Assembly (NCBI GenBank): GCA_013285855.1
Contig: JABDGW010000022.1
Span: 1 to 41,731 of the forward strand
Direction of reading: 5' to 3'
DNA from: Bacteroidota bacterium
Lineage (GTDB): Bacteria; Bacteroidota; Bacteroidia; Chitinophagales; Chitinophagaceae
Length of the DNA: 41,731 nt
In this document: in pieces, positions 25,233-34,153 of the stretch
Position numbering within the stretch: the stretch's first letter is position 1
How the letters are laid out: every line of letters starts with the position of its first letter
Position numbers and translations under genes: made by a program
The notes under the pieces: generated by a model
What the model was told of the DNA's origin: nothing
The model's database searches: none
The model's input: the letters and a program-made list of their open reading frames with translations, nothing else

Positions 25233-28055
25233 TTAATCCGGTTCATAACCCAACATAAATGTAAATCTTGAAACATCTTTAAAACTTGAATTAGGACCAT
25301 AGCGGTCTAATCCTATACCATAATCAAATCCCAGCAAACCGAACATGGGGAGAAAGAATCGCACACCTGCACCAACAGAACGGCGCAACCTGAAAGGATT
25401 ATAATCTTTGAAACTATACCATCCATTAGCAGCTTCAAAAAATGTTTCAGCATAAATAGTACTACTGGGATTAAGCGCAAAAGGGTAACGCAATTCAAGC
25501 GTATATTTATTAAATATGGTAAAATATTCTGAAGCGCCTTGCTGGTCTGGGTTTATGCGCGGGTCAGAAGTTTGATAAACAGGATAACCGCGTTGTGCAA
25601 TAATATCATAACCCAATAAAGCATAACTGTTGCTTAAGCCTGCATCACCTACCTGGAAGCGCTCAAAAGGAGAAATGTTAAGCTGAGGATTATATCTGCC
25701 TATATAACCATACTTGGCAGCAAGCTTTAAAACAAATTGTTTATTTCTGTCAGGGCCTGTTGGTTTACCAATAGGCACATACCATTCGCCGGTAAACCTC
25801 CATTTATAATATTCTATTAAGGTATACGGGTTAGACCAGTTGACAATACTTTTATCAATTAACGACCATGGTGGAGTTGCCTGCAGCGTTAATAAAAAGT
25901 TTGACCCTGTTCTCGGGAATATTTGCTGATCTTCAGAAAAACGCTGCAGCGTAAATTTCAAACTTATGTTGTTGGAAAAACCATTGTTGAAGCCCGGAAG
26001 ATTTGTTGGATCTATATAATAATTCTTAAGCTGGTAACGGGCATACTCAAATGATACACCAGTAGAAAAATAATCATCAGGCCATTTTAATTGCTTGGAT
26101 AAACCAACAGAAAAACCGGTGGTTTTAAAGAATGAAGTATCTGCAGCTAATTTTTCATATTGGCCTGTTAGCGGGTTATATGCGTTTGCAAATTTTGTAT
26201 CGTAAATACTCACAGAAAACGCATTTCTTTTTTTGCCGCCAAGCCATGGCTCGGTAAAAGATGCGTTGTAAGAGCGATAAGCACGACCATTACTTTGCAC
26301 ACGCAAACTTAACTTTTGGCCATCGCCAACCGGTAAAGGATCCCACGCTGATTTACGAAAAATATTATTTACTGAAAAGTTATTGAATGTAACGCCTAAT
26401 GTTCCGGTAACACCAATACCGCCGCCAAAACCAGCGCTCAGCTCAAGCTGGTCACCTGATTTTTCCTCTACCTGCCAGTTCACATCCACAGTTCCATTTT
26501 CCTGGTCGGGAACAATATCAGGAACAATTTTTTCCTGGTTAAAAAATCCAAGGTTTGCAATTTCACGCTGTGAACGAATAACATCTGTGCGGCTGAATTT
26601 TTCTCCCGGCAATGTTCTTAGTTCTCTTCTTATAACATATTCCTTTGTTCTGTCGTTGCCGGAAATTTTAATGTTTTTAAATGTTGCCTGAGGCCCTTCA
26701 TACATTTTAATATCGTAATCAATCGTATCATTATATACAGCCGTTTCTACAGGATCAACATGAAAAAACAAATAACCATCATCCATGTATAAGCCGCTTA
26801 TATCGCCGCCTTCAGGAGAAATAGTAATACCTAATTTTTTGTCAAGAATATCCCGGTTATAAGTATCGCCTTTTCTAATACCCAATAAAGCAATCAATAA
26901 AGAATCAGAATATTTTGTGTTATTGCTAAACGCGATATTTCCGAAATAATATTTATTTCCTTCATTAACCGGAAGATAAAGATGAAGCCCGTCTTGTGCA
27001 TTAACCGCTGTATCATTTTCTATACTTGCATCCCGGTAACCAAGAGAATTATAATAAGAAATTACTTTGTCTTTATCTTCCTCGTATTTCTTCACATCAT
27101 ATTTGGCGGAAGCAAAAGGTTTGATTTTTATGTAAGGCTCAAGTATTTCTTTTGTTTTTGTTAATGATAAAAAGCCCCAGTCACCCATATAATCATGAAA
27201 TCTGTATCCGGTGCTGTCATCAAGCGGAGTTTTGTTTTTGGAGGGGAAGAGTGTAAAATGGCTTTTTTCTTTCGTGCCCTTCATCTGGCTTTTTAACTTG
27301 TCGTCTTCTATGTTATTATTATTCAGAAAACTTACTTCTGCAATTTTTACTTTACTGCCTCTATCAACATTAAATACAAGGATGGAAGAATTTTGATTTG
27401 CCGTATCTTTTATTTCACTTACTGTAACCTGTACATTGCGGTAGCCTTTATCAGCATAAAATTTCTTTATTGCATCAACTGAAGTGCGTTTTACATTTTC
27501 TGTAACAACCCTGTTAATTACCAGCCCTGTTTTTGGCGTAAGATCATCTTTTTCGCCTTTTTTTATTCCTTTAAATATAAACTTTGATAAACGCGGCCTT
27601 TCCGTAACATTTATTTCGAGTGTAATGTTATCATCTTTAAGAGAAGTAATATAAATGGCAACATCACTAAAATAATTTTGTGACCAGAGTTTATTAATAG
27701 CCTTTGAAAAATTATCGCCGCCCGGCAATGAAACTTCATCGCCTACATTCAGACCTGCGATAGATAATAAAAGATTTTGATCAAAATAATTATTGCCTGT
27801 AACTGTAATGGCAGTGATTTTATACTTTTTTGGAATGTTTTGATTAAAAATATTAAGCAGGTCTGGATTTAAAGAAGTTATTGGTACAGTATCCTGCTGT
27901 ATGTGAATAAGGCCGGTAGAATCTCTTTGAACCAATGGGCCTTGAATTGTATCAGGTAAAACCGGAGGTGTTTGCGGCTGTTGCTGGGCATTGGCTGACT
28001 GAATGCTAATGAAGCAAATAAACAGGATTAACGCAATCGCGAACAAATATCGCAT
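25233..28055 (-). CDS. bamA: Outer-membrane protein assembly factor BamA
   Basis: A 940-aa Omp85 protein, the central insertase of the beta-barrel assembly machine. After a signal peptide (ending SANAQ) there are five POTRA modules between about residues 75 and 535; sequences such as ITAITVTGNNYFDQNLLLSI and FKNIKISGNDRTKEYVIRRE mark two of them. The third carries an insertion containing TGYRFHDYMGDWGFL, a feature of Bacteroidota BamA. The C-terminal barrel (about 545-940) holds RNAFSVSIYD and VGAGVRFFLPMFGLLGFDYG and ends in FTFMLGYEPD. Length and order (uppS-bamA-skp-skp) are normal. Upstream lie an AATAATATTATT palindrome and a short inverted repeat at 28094-28111. Confidence 0.96.
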   Translation of the reverse strand: MRYLFAIALILFICFISIQSANAQQQPQTPPVLPDTIQGPLVQRDSTGLIHIQQDTVPITSLNPDLLNIFNQNIPKKYKITAITVTGNNYFDQNLLLSIAGLNVGDEVSLPGGDNFSKAINKLWSQNYFSDVAIYITSLKDDNITLEINVTERPRLSKFIFKGIKKGEKDDLTPKTGLVINRVVTENVKRTSVDAIKKFYADKGYRNVQVTVSEIKDTANQNSSILVFNVDRGSKVKIAEVSFLNNNNIEDDKLKSQMKGTKEKSHFTLFPSKNKTPLDDSTGYRFHDYMGDWGFLSLTKTKEILEPYIKIKPFASAKYDVKKYEEDKDKVISYYNSLGYRDASIENDTAVNAQDGLHLYLPVNEGNKYYFGNIAFSNNTKYSDSLLIALLGIRKGDTYNRDILDKKLGITISPEGGDISGLYMDDGYLFFHVDPVETAVYNDTIDYDIKMYEGPQATFKNIKISGNDRTKEYVIRRELRTLPGEKFSRTDVIRSQREIANLGFFNQEKIVPDIVPDQENGTVDVNWQVEEKSGDQLELSAGFGGGIGVTGTLGVTFNNFSVNNIFRKSAWDPLPVGDGQKLSLRVQSNGRAYRSYNASFTEPWLGGKKRNAFSVSIYDTKFANAYNPLTGQYEKLAADTSFFKTTGFSVGLSKQLKWPDDYFSTGVSFEYARYQLKNYYIDPTNLPGFNNGFSNNISLKFTLQRFSEDQQIFPRTGSNFLLTLQATPPWSLIDKSIVNWSNPYTLIEYYKWRFTGEWYVPIGKPTGPDRNKQFVLKLAAKYGYIGRYNPQLNISPFERFQVGDAGLSNSYALLGYDIIAQRGYPVYQTSDPRINPDQQGASEYFTIFNKYTLELRYPFALNPSSTIYAETFFEAANGWYSFKDYNPFRLRRSVGAGVRFFLPMFGLLGFDYGIGLDRYGPNSSFKDVSRFTFMLGYEPD

Positions 28056-28164
28056 CCGGAATAATATTATTTTATTGATGTGTTTTGATTAATACGTTGC
28101 AGTCACAACGTTTTTTAAAGCGGGCAAATTAGCCTGAATAATTAAAAGTGTTTGTTAAATGCTG

Positions 28165-28935
28165 TCAGGATTGAAAAAGCTGTTCGGGCCGATGAGTTAT
28201 CTGTTCATCTGTTCTGCCAAAACGCCTGCGCCTGCGTTGAAAATCTAATATAGCTTCAAACAGGTTTTCTTTTCTGAAATCGGGCCAACGGGTTGAGGTA
28301 AAGTATAATTCTGCATAAGCTAACTGGTATAATAAAAAATTGCTGATGCGGTATTCTCCGCTTGTTCTTATTAATAAATCTGGATCGGGAAATTCACTTG
28401 TAGCAAGATATTTCTGCAGCGTATCCTGGTCAATATTTTCTGTTGATAGTTTACCTTCTTTCACATCAACCGCAATATTTTTTACAGCGTTTAATAGCTC
28501 CCAGCGGCTGCTGTAACTGAGCGCTAGTATAAGATTGAATTTTTCGTTATGGCTTGTTTCAAGTAAAGCTTCTTCTAATTCTTTACGTGCAAAAGGTGGC
28601 AATGTATGCATGTCGCCAATTACATGAAGCTTAATGCTGTTTTTATTAAGCGTAATAACTTCTTTACGTATAGTATCAACCAGCAACTCCATTAAACCAT
28701 CTACTTCATCTTTTGGCCTGTCCCAGTTTTCTGTGCTAAAGGCATACAATGTGAGATAAGGAATATTCAATTCCGCACAACCTTCCAAAATATTGCGAAC
28801 ACTTTCAACACCATGATAATGGCCATACAAACGATCGTGGCCTTTTTCTTTTGCCCAGCGGCCATTTCCATCCATAATTATTGCAATATGGTTAGGCAAT
28901 TTTGTAAGGTCAATATTATTTTTAAGCTCAGACAC
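28165..28935 (-). CDS. uppS: Isoprenyl transferase (undecaprenyl diphosphate synthase)
   Basis: Adds isopentenyl units in cis to farnesyl diphosphate, making the C55 lipid carrier for peptidoglycan and O-antigen. Motifs are HIAIIMDGNGRWAKE with catalytic Asp22, LTLYAFSTENWDRP, ALSYSSRWEL and the C-terminal PDLLIRTSGEYRISNF followed by ELYFTSTRWPDF, all in the expected order. There is no suitable ATG. A GTG at 28935 gives MSELKNNIDLTKLPNHIA, the common family beginning, while a TTG at 28953 would add six residues. I chose the GTG. It lies between porG and bamA, all transcribed leftward. Confidence 0.95.
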   Translation of the reverse strand: MSELKNNIDLTKLPNHIAIIMDGNGRWAKEKGHDRLYGHYHGVESVRNILEGCAELNIPYLTLYAFSTENWDRPKDEVDGLMELLVDTIRKEVITLNKNSIKLHVIGDMHTLPPFARKELEEALLETSHNEKFNLILALSYSSRWELLNAVKNIAVDVKEGKLSTENIDQDTLQKYLATSEFPDPDLLIRTSGEYRISNFLLYQLAYAELYFTSTRWPDFRKENLFEAILDFQRRRRRFGRTDEQITHRPEQLFQS

Positions 28936-29005
28936 TTTTGTTACTTGACGCAAAATTAATAAATAACAATAACCTTACCGTTAAGATTTAAATTGAATAT
29001 AAATA

Positions 29006-29896
29006 TTAATGCAATTGCGAAGGATCAATGGCTTTTACTGTAGGGCATTTATAAGAAGTTATATTGAAAGACAGGCCAACATGAAATAAAAGATAAGCAT
29101 CTTTTTGGCTGCTGTTGCCTCTTTGTCTGCCCTTTATACCAATTGGCGTACCGGTTTCATAGCTGCGATCCTGTAAATAATAAGCCGGATATTCTACTTC
29201 CTGCGTTCCGTCAGAATGAGTTAAAACAAATGCATCGGCGCCTGCGTAATTAGTGCTTACATCATCTAAGTAATCTGTAGTAGTAAAACGATAGCCGATT
29301 TCTGCAAACGCATTTATATTCTCATTAAGGCTATATTTAAATCCAAACGTGAAAGGAATACAGATCGCCATATCTCCATATTGCTTTTTAGAAGAATCTA
29401 TATTCTGGCCTTCTGTGCCAAGTTGCCTTAAATAATACTTGGTGTTATCTAAATAAGCATAAGGGTCAAAAGAAAAAACGCCGGCGCCTAAAGAAAGATA
29501 AGGCGTAAATTTATAACCTGTAACACCGGGAATATACCTGAAAAAATTAAAATAACCGCTTAAAGAAAACTCCCACACATTAGTATTGAAACTAAGATTG
29601 CGCCTTAGCTGCGTCTCATTTTTGCTATACACATCGCTGTACGCTAAAAAAGCATAATCGCCTGAAACGCGTAAGCCAATATAATTATTAAACTGTTTAA
29701 TAAAATATATACCGCCTGAAAATTTAGGACGGTTTAAAGCTGCTCTTGTGTTTAAATCTCCAAAATAATGAGCGCCGCCTATAGCTACACCAAATTCACC
29801 TTCATTTTTATAACTGTCGTACAGCGTGGTATATTGCCCGTAAGTAAAACCAGTACTTAATAAAAATATAAAAATAAAAAGCCTTTTCAAATTCAT
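29006..29896 (-). CDS. porG: PorG-like outer-membrane protein (DUF6089, T9SS-associated)
   Basis: A 296-aa beta-barrel protein with signal peptide (MNLKRLFIFIFLLSTGFTYG). Typical DUF6089 features are EFGVAIGGAHYFGDLNT at the start of the mature chain, followed by alternating aromatic strands such as YIGLRVSGDYAFLAYSD, YKFTPYLSLGAGVFSFDPYA and INAFAEIGYRFTTTDYLDD. PorG in Porphyromonas gingivalis is an outer-membrane component of the type IX secretion system, binding the PorK/PorN ring; that gene also lies close to uppS and bamA as I recall. The presence of T9SS cargo elsewhere in this window fits. Assignment to PorG rests on family and context, so other roles for DUF6089 are possible. Confidence 0.82.
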   Translation of the reverse strand: MNLKRLFIFIFLLSTGFTYGQYTTLYDSYKNEGEFGVAIGGAHYFGDLNTRAALNRPKFSGGIYFIKQFNNYIGLRVSGDYAFLAYSDVYSKNETQLRRNLSFNTNVWEFSLSGYFNFFRYIPGVTGYKFTPYLSLGAGVFSFDPYAYLDNTKYYLRQLGTEGQNIDSSKKQYGDMAICIPFTFGFKYSLNENINAFAEIGYRFTTTDYLDDVSTNYAGADAFVLTHSDGTQEVEYPAYYLQDRSYETGTPIGIKGRQRGNSSQKDAYLLFHVGLSFNITSYKCPTVKAIDPSQLH

Positions 29897-29967
29897 TGTT
29901 GTTTTAAGATTGTTTGTATAACGAAAAACATAATTATTTCTTGTGTAAGATATGATAATGCAAAAGC

Positions 29968-30840
29968 TTAATTTCTTTTATCCAGCCCCCATGTTAATTT
30001 GGTATGTAAGGTAGAGAGAAAATTATTTTCATTCAGCCGTACAAGACTAATTGAAAATCTTTCTTTTTTTACTGCCAGTTGCACATCTTTATGTACAATT
30101 TCGCGGCGTGCATCCATTGCACAAATATATTCATCACTTCTGCTTTCTACTTCAAATGAAATTATATATGAATCGGGAATAACTATTGGCCGTACATTAA
30201 GGTTATGCGGCGCAACAGGTGTAATTACAAAACTGCCTGCTTCAGGAAAAACGATGGGGCCATTACAACTCATATTATAACCTGTAGAACCGGTTGGCGT
30301 TGCAACAATTAAACCATCGCACCAATATGTATTTAAAAATTCTCCGTTGAGATAAGTGTTGATCTTTATCATTGGGGAAATATCCCGCTTATGAATGGAG
30401 AATTCATTTAACCCGAAAGGAGCATCGCCAAACAATTCTACGTTTGCATCCAAGTGAATCAAGACTCTTTTATCAATTACATATCTGCTGTTTACCAAAG
30501 CATCAACAGCAAGCCCAAGTTCATTTTTGCTTATGCTTGCTAAAAAGCCAAGCCTTCCATAATTAATACCAATTATAGGAATATTTTTATCCCGTACAAG
30601 CGTTATCGTATCAAGAATAGTTCCATCGCCGCCCAGGCTTATTAAAAAATCAACTGTGCTGTTTAATTCTTTTTCACCTGAAAAAAAACTTATCAGTTCG
30701 CTGGTATTGTTATGAATAAATCTTGATAAAGAATAGTGCAGTAATACCTGAATGTTGTGGTGAATTAATTTTGATACAAGCTCTTCCAGTTCGCCCTTTA
30801 AATCCTGATCATTACCACGGCTGTAAATAGCTACTTTCAT
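29968..30840 (-). CDS. nadK: NAD kinase
   Basis: Phosphorylates NAD+ at the 2' hydroxyl to make NADP+. The 290-aa chain has the catalytic LISLGGDGTILDT at residues 67-79, then IPIIGINYGRLGFLA, FGLNEFSIHKR with the NE pair that contacts the adenine, and YWCDGLIVATPTGSTGYNMS, all hallmarks of the family. Length and start are standard. In this group nadK is commonly found between a CBS-domain gene and porG; here a second Omp85 gene is inserted upstream. The 71-base gap to porG has no obvious terminator. Confidence 0.96.
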   Translation of the reverse strand: MKVAIYSRGNDQDLKGELEELVSKLIHHNIQVLLHYSLSRFIHNNTSELISFFSGEKELNSTVDFLISLGGDGTILDTITLVRDKNIPIIGINYGRLGFLASISKNELGLAVDALVNSRYVIDKRVLIHLDANVELFGDAPFGLNEFSIHKRDISPMIKINTYLNGEFLNTYWCDGLIVATPTGSTGYNMSCNGPIVFPEAGSFVITPVAPHNLNVRPIVIPDSYIISFEVESRSDEYICAMDARREIVHKDVQLAVKKERFSISLVRLNENNFLSTLHTKLTWGLDKRN

Positions 30841-30870
30841 CTGTATATTTTTTGTTTTTCATTTGCCAGA

Positions 30871-30897
30871 TGCCCGCCTGAATGACGCAGTCGGGCA
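30871..30897. repeat. GC-rich hairpin between nadK and an Omp85 gene
   Basis: The arms TGCCCG-c-CTG and CAG-t-CGGGCA form a stem of 9 paired bases with one mismatch around a 7-base loop. It is far richer in G and C than the AT-rich surroundings and lies 31 bases upstream of nadK. It could be a dispersed palindromic (REP-like) element or a terminator remnant; no T-tract follows on either strand. Confidence 0.4.
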
Positions 30898-31043
30898 GGA
30901 AATGCCTTTGTAATGATTTTTTTTGAGGTTATTATATTCGGCATTTCATTTACAATGAATTTATATTATAATCTTCTTTGGAGAATTTGCAGGCACTGAT
31001 TAAAGAATAAAGATAATATCTAAATTGTGTGTATTGTATTAAA

Positions 31044-32486
31044 TTAAAAATCTGATGTCACATGAATAAACAAACCATTTCCGCCTAACTGGTTAAAAGA
31101 ATATTCAAATTTAAAAACAAGGTCATAAGCAGTAACCATATCAAACCCCAAACCCCAGCTATGCAATAGTTTATTATTCAATAAACTATTACCCGGGTTT
31201 TTATCATAGGCATAGCCCACATCGCCATATAATTTCGGAAAAAATCTGAATGGAATATATATTTGTTTTGCGCCTGAACCCATTGGAGTTTTAAAATTAA
31301 ATATCTCATGCTGCAAGGTGGCTCTTCCAATTACGCCAACATCTCCATCTACCACATAATATTCATAACCACGCATAAAAATATTTCCATAATAGCCAAA
31401 CATGGTTTTATTATAAAACGGCTGGTTAAAAGGAAGATTTATTACGGCTCCTTCTTTAAACTGTATTTGTGTTTTGGGCAAAATGGGAATTGTATAAGAG
31501 CTGATAAATTGAAACTGCGTTAAATTCATCTCTGCATTTATACCGCGATGCAAAATGCTTGCATCGCCTAAAAAACCTTTAGTTGGATAAGGATTATAAT
31601 CTGCATTGGTGTAGCGGAATGTATAACCAATGTATGGAAAAGATTCTTTTGTTTTACCATTTGAAAAGTAATCTTTATTAAGCGCAAGAATAGTATCAGC
31701 AACGTTTTCATAAATATATCCCAGCCTGAAAATATGCCTTATGCGCAAGCCCGGCCTGTATATATAACTTGCTTCAGCTTTTATTGCCTTTCTAACAAAG
31801 AAAAGACTGTCTGGCATGAAGAATTGTTGCTTGTTTGAATCGGTGCCGTAATTAAGTTCACGCTGGTGTAAGTAACTTACATAGAGGCTAAAACCATTCT
31901 TTAATTTTTTATCAAAATAAGGCCGCTCATATTTAAGCGCAATTTGTTGGGAATAGCCTGTAACAAGCCATGTAGTAAACTTATCATTGCGGCCGGAAAT
32001 ATTGTTATGCAAAAATTTTATGCCATAGTTTGTTCTTTTTAAACTATGATTATACGTTACCCACCATGTATTAAAGTTCGGATCAACATAACGGAAATAC
32101 GGCAGAGGAAAAATATACCATCGCTCCTTTACAAATATTGTAATAAAAACAAATTGACCATACCTGTTTTCTATATACACTGCAACATCTAAAAACAAAC
32201 TCGTATTGATAAGCTGCTGCTTGGCTGTTATGAGGTCTTTTGAAAGTTGTTCAGGTGTAACATAATCGCCCTGTTTAAATGGAATTTCCCGTTGTATAAT
32301 AAATGGTTTGGTTTTATTATTTCCGTAAATAGAAATACTGGCAATAAATAGCGTGGAAGGAACAGTATCTTTAACAGCAGCAGTATCTGCAATTATTGCA
32401 GTATGAACAGAATCATGCTGGCCAATAGCAAAAGCATTTATTACAACTACAAAAAACAGCGATAAAAAGAAACGGGAAAATTTCAT
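31044..32486 (-). CDS. Second Omp85-family outer-membrane protein (BamA/TamA-like)
   Basis: A 480-aa protein with signal peptide (ending FAIGQ), one recognisable POTRA-like module at about residues 45-125 (ISIYGNNKTKPFIIQREIPF and LINTSLFLDVAVYIENR) and a C-terminal beta barrel from about 140 with strands such as FSLYVSYLHQRELNYG and YIGYTFRYTNADYNPYPTKG. The conserved Omp85 barrel end (GLGFDMVTAYDLVFKFEYSF) is present. The short POTRA region separates it from BamA; TamA-like, or a surface patatin-type relative without its passenger, are alternatives. Function is unknown. A TATTTTTA box at 32514-32521 may be its promoter. Confidence 0.8.
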   Translation of the reverse strand: MKFSRFFLSLFFVVVINAFAIGQHDSVHTAIIADTAAVKDTVPSTLFIASISIYGNNKTKPFIIQREIPFKQGDYVTPEQLSKDLITAKQQLINTSLFLDVAVYIENRYGQFVFITIFVKERWYIFPLPYFRYVDPNFNTWWVTYNHSLKRTNYGIKFLHNNISGRNDKFTTWLVTGYSQQIALKYERPYFDKKLKNGFSLYVSYLHQRELNYGTDSNKQQFFMPDSLFFVRKAIKAEASYIYRPGLRIRHIFRLGYIYENVADTILALNKDYFSNGKTKESFPYIGYTFRYTNADYNPYPTKGFLGDASILHRGINAEMNLTQFQFISSYTIPILPKTQIQFKEGAVINLPFNQPFYNKTMFGYYGNIFMRGYEYYVVDGDVGVIGRATLQHEIFNFKTPMGSGAKQIYIPFRFFPKLYGDVGYAYDKNPGNSLLNNKLLHSWGLGFDMVTAYDLVFKFEYSFNQLGGNGLFIHVTSDF

Positions 32487-32577
32487 CTGCTAATAAGCCT
32501 GGCTGGTAATCGGTAAAAATAGGATATGGTAACCAAGATGATTTTAAGATTAAACATTTTTAACAACGTATGTAGAT

Positions 32578-33237
32578 TTATACGTTGAGGTAGGCCATAA
32601 GGTTTTCAAAATTTTCTTTAAGCCCGTTTTCATACAACTCTTCGCCAAAATAATATCTTACAGTATAATCATACCGCTGCAGTGCGGCAAGTATATCAGA
32701 TATTTCGGTTTTATTAATTTTAAAGGTAACAATCAGCAGGCCGGAGAGATGCTCAAGATAAGTATTAAACTGTGTTACAAATGCATCATTTGTTTCAACA
32801 AGCCGGCATATTTCCCCGATAGAAAATTTTTGCGCTGACATTTCTATCACAAAGATTCCGCCAGGCACATCTGAACTTAAAAAAGTACTTAAACATTGTA
32901 ATAAAGCTCTTTCTGTAACTGCGCCCATATATTCTTTATTATCAGAAAGAACAGGCAATACTGTTACACTTGCTTCGGTAATAAGTTTTAATGCGCTTAA
33001 AAAATGCTGGTTATAGGCAATACTTATATGAATGAATTTATCTGAAAGTATACCTACATTATCTGTATCTTCTGCTGATAATAATTCATCCATGCTTAGT
33101 AAGCCTTCATAAATATCATTATTTATTACAGGAAGCTGCTCAACATTATTTTGCTGCAATAACTCTATTGCTTCTTCAACTGTATCATTATAATGCAAAA
33201 CAGGAACGGATGATTGTATGATTTCTGATACTAACAA
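32578..33237 (-). CDS. Protein with paired CBS domains
   Basis: A 219-aa soluble protein with two CBS modules in the N-terminal 130 residues (SSVPVLHYNDTVEEAIELLQ, VEQLPVINNDIYEGLLSMDE, KLITEASVTVLPVLSDNKEY), which usually bind adenine nucleotides. The C-terminal part (about 130-219) resembles an ACT-like regulatory fold (GGIFVIEMSAQKFSIGEICR). No ATG exists near the start. A TTG at 33237 gives MLVSEIIQSSVPVLHY, the common family beginning; another TTG at 33267 would add ten residues. The alpha/beta hydrolase gene ends just upstream, at 33274. Its target is unknown. Confidence 0.8.
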   Translation of the reverse strand: MLVSEIIQSSVPVLHYNDTVEEAIELLQQNNVEQLPVINNDIYEGLLSMDELLSAEDTDNVGILSDKFIHISIAYNQHFLSALKLITEASVTVLPVLSDNKEYMGAVTERALLQCLSTFLSSDVPGGIFVIEMSAQKFSIGEICRLVETNDAFVTQFNTYLEHLSGLLIVTFKINKTEISDILAALQRYDYTVRYYFGEELYENGLKENFENLMAYLNV

Positions 33238-33273
33238 ATTGTTTTTTCTAACTTTTTTAAAAGACAAAAAATA

Positions 33274-34056
33274 TTAAGTCAAAGTTGCAGCAGCAGCTTT
33301 TTTAATTTTTGTAAGAAACTCCTCCAATATGCGGTTAAATTCAGCCGGCTGCTCCATCATTGGTGCATGGCCGCACTTATCAATAAAATGTAATTCGCTG
33401 TTGGGTATAAGCTTTTTAAATTCTTCTGCAACAAATGGCGGTGTTACTGTATCCTGGCTTCCCCATACCAATAAAGTAGTATTTTTTATTTGTCCTAATT
33501 CTTCGCCAAGGTTATTGCGGATGGCACTTTTTGCAAGAGCTAATATGCGTATTAGCTGCAAGCGGTTATTACAAATCTCATACACTTCATCTATCAGTTC
33601 CGGAGTTGCTGTTGCCGGATCATAAAAAGTAACTTCTGTTTTTTTCTTTATGTACTCATAATCTCCGCGACGCGGATATGAATCTCCCATGCCGCTTTCA
33701 TACAAGCCTGAACTGCCGGTTAAAATAAGGGATCTCACTTTCTCAGGATGTTTTAAAACATGCACCAATGCAATGTGGCCGCCTAAGGAATTACCCAGTA
33801 AATGATAATCTGCGTATTCTTTCTTTTCAATAAACTTGTGAATATATTTTGCAAAGCCGCTAACAGAAGTATGCAACAGGTCAAGCTCAAACATTGGCAA
33901 CATAGGAACCACAACTTTATGTGTACGCCTGAAGTGTTCAATAAGGCTTTCAAAATTGCTTAATGCACCAAACAAGCCATGCAATAGAATCAGCGGTTCT
34001 CCTTCGCCTTCTTCAACAAATTTAAACTTATCCAGTTTTCTAATTTCGTATTGCAT
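33274..34056 (-). CDS. Alpha/beta-hydrolase fold protein
   Basis: A 260-aa serine hydrolase. The oxyanion-loop motif LILLHGLFG is followed by the nucleophile elbow LLGNSLGGHIA with Ser90. Strand 7 carries TLLVWGSQDTVTPP with the catalytic aspartate, and the C-terminal DKCGHAPMMEQP holds the histidine. The substrate is not predictable; related enzymes cleave esters or C-C bonds of ring-cleavage products. A perfect TAGCTTTG -7 box precedes it by 20 bases, and the CBS gene follows almost directly, so both probably share an mRNA. Two AT-rich palindromes lie just upstream of that promoter. Confidence 0.88.
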   Translation of the reverse strand: MQYEIRKLDKFKFVEEGEGEPLILLHGLFGALSNFESLIEHFRRTHKVVVPMLPMFELDLLHTSVSGFAKYIHKFIEKKEYADYHLLGNSLGGHIALVHVLKHPEKVRSLILTGSSGLYESGMGDSYPRRGDYEYIKKKTEVTFYDPATATPELIDEVYEICNNRLQLIRILALAKSAIRNNLGEELGQIKNTTLLVWGSQDTVTPPFVAEEFKKLIPNSELHFIDKCGHAPMMEQPAEFNRILEEFLTKIKKAAAATLT

Positions 34057-34076
34057 TTTAATTTATTCTGGTACTG

Positions 34077-34084
34077 CAAAGCTA
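34077..34084 (-). promoter_or_regulatory. -7 box TAGCTTTG of the alpha/beta hydrolase-CBS unit
   Basis: Perfect TAnnTTTG on the minus strand, 20 bases upstream of the ATG at 34056. A TTG 16 bases further upstream could be a close-spaced -33 element. Confidence 0.45.
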
Positions 34085-34110
34085 AAACATCCGCAAACTG
34101 CAATACGCTA

Positions 34111-34143
34111 AAATAATATTATTTCATTTATTGTATACAATAA
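34111..34143. promoter_or_regulatory. Two adjacent perfect palindromes, possible operator
   Basis: AAATAATATTATTT (34111-34124) and TTATTGTATACAATAA (34128-34143) are each perfect palindromes, separated by 3 bases. They lie 27 to 66 bases upstream of the -7 box at 34077-34084, where an activator or repressor would bind. High A+T content makes chance palindromes more likely, so this is tentative. Confidence 0.35.
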
Positions 34144-34153
34144 TAAGAAAGCC

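Noticed and set aside
28094-28111. ACGTTG...CAACGT inverted repeat upstream of bamA
   Set aside because: Only six pairs with a 6-base gap; too short to call an operator or terminator without conservation data.
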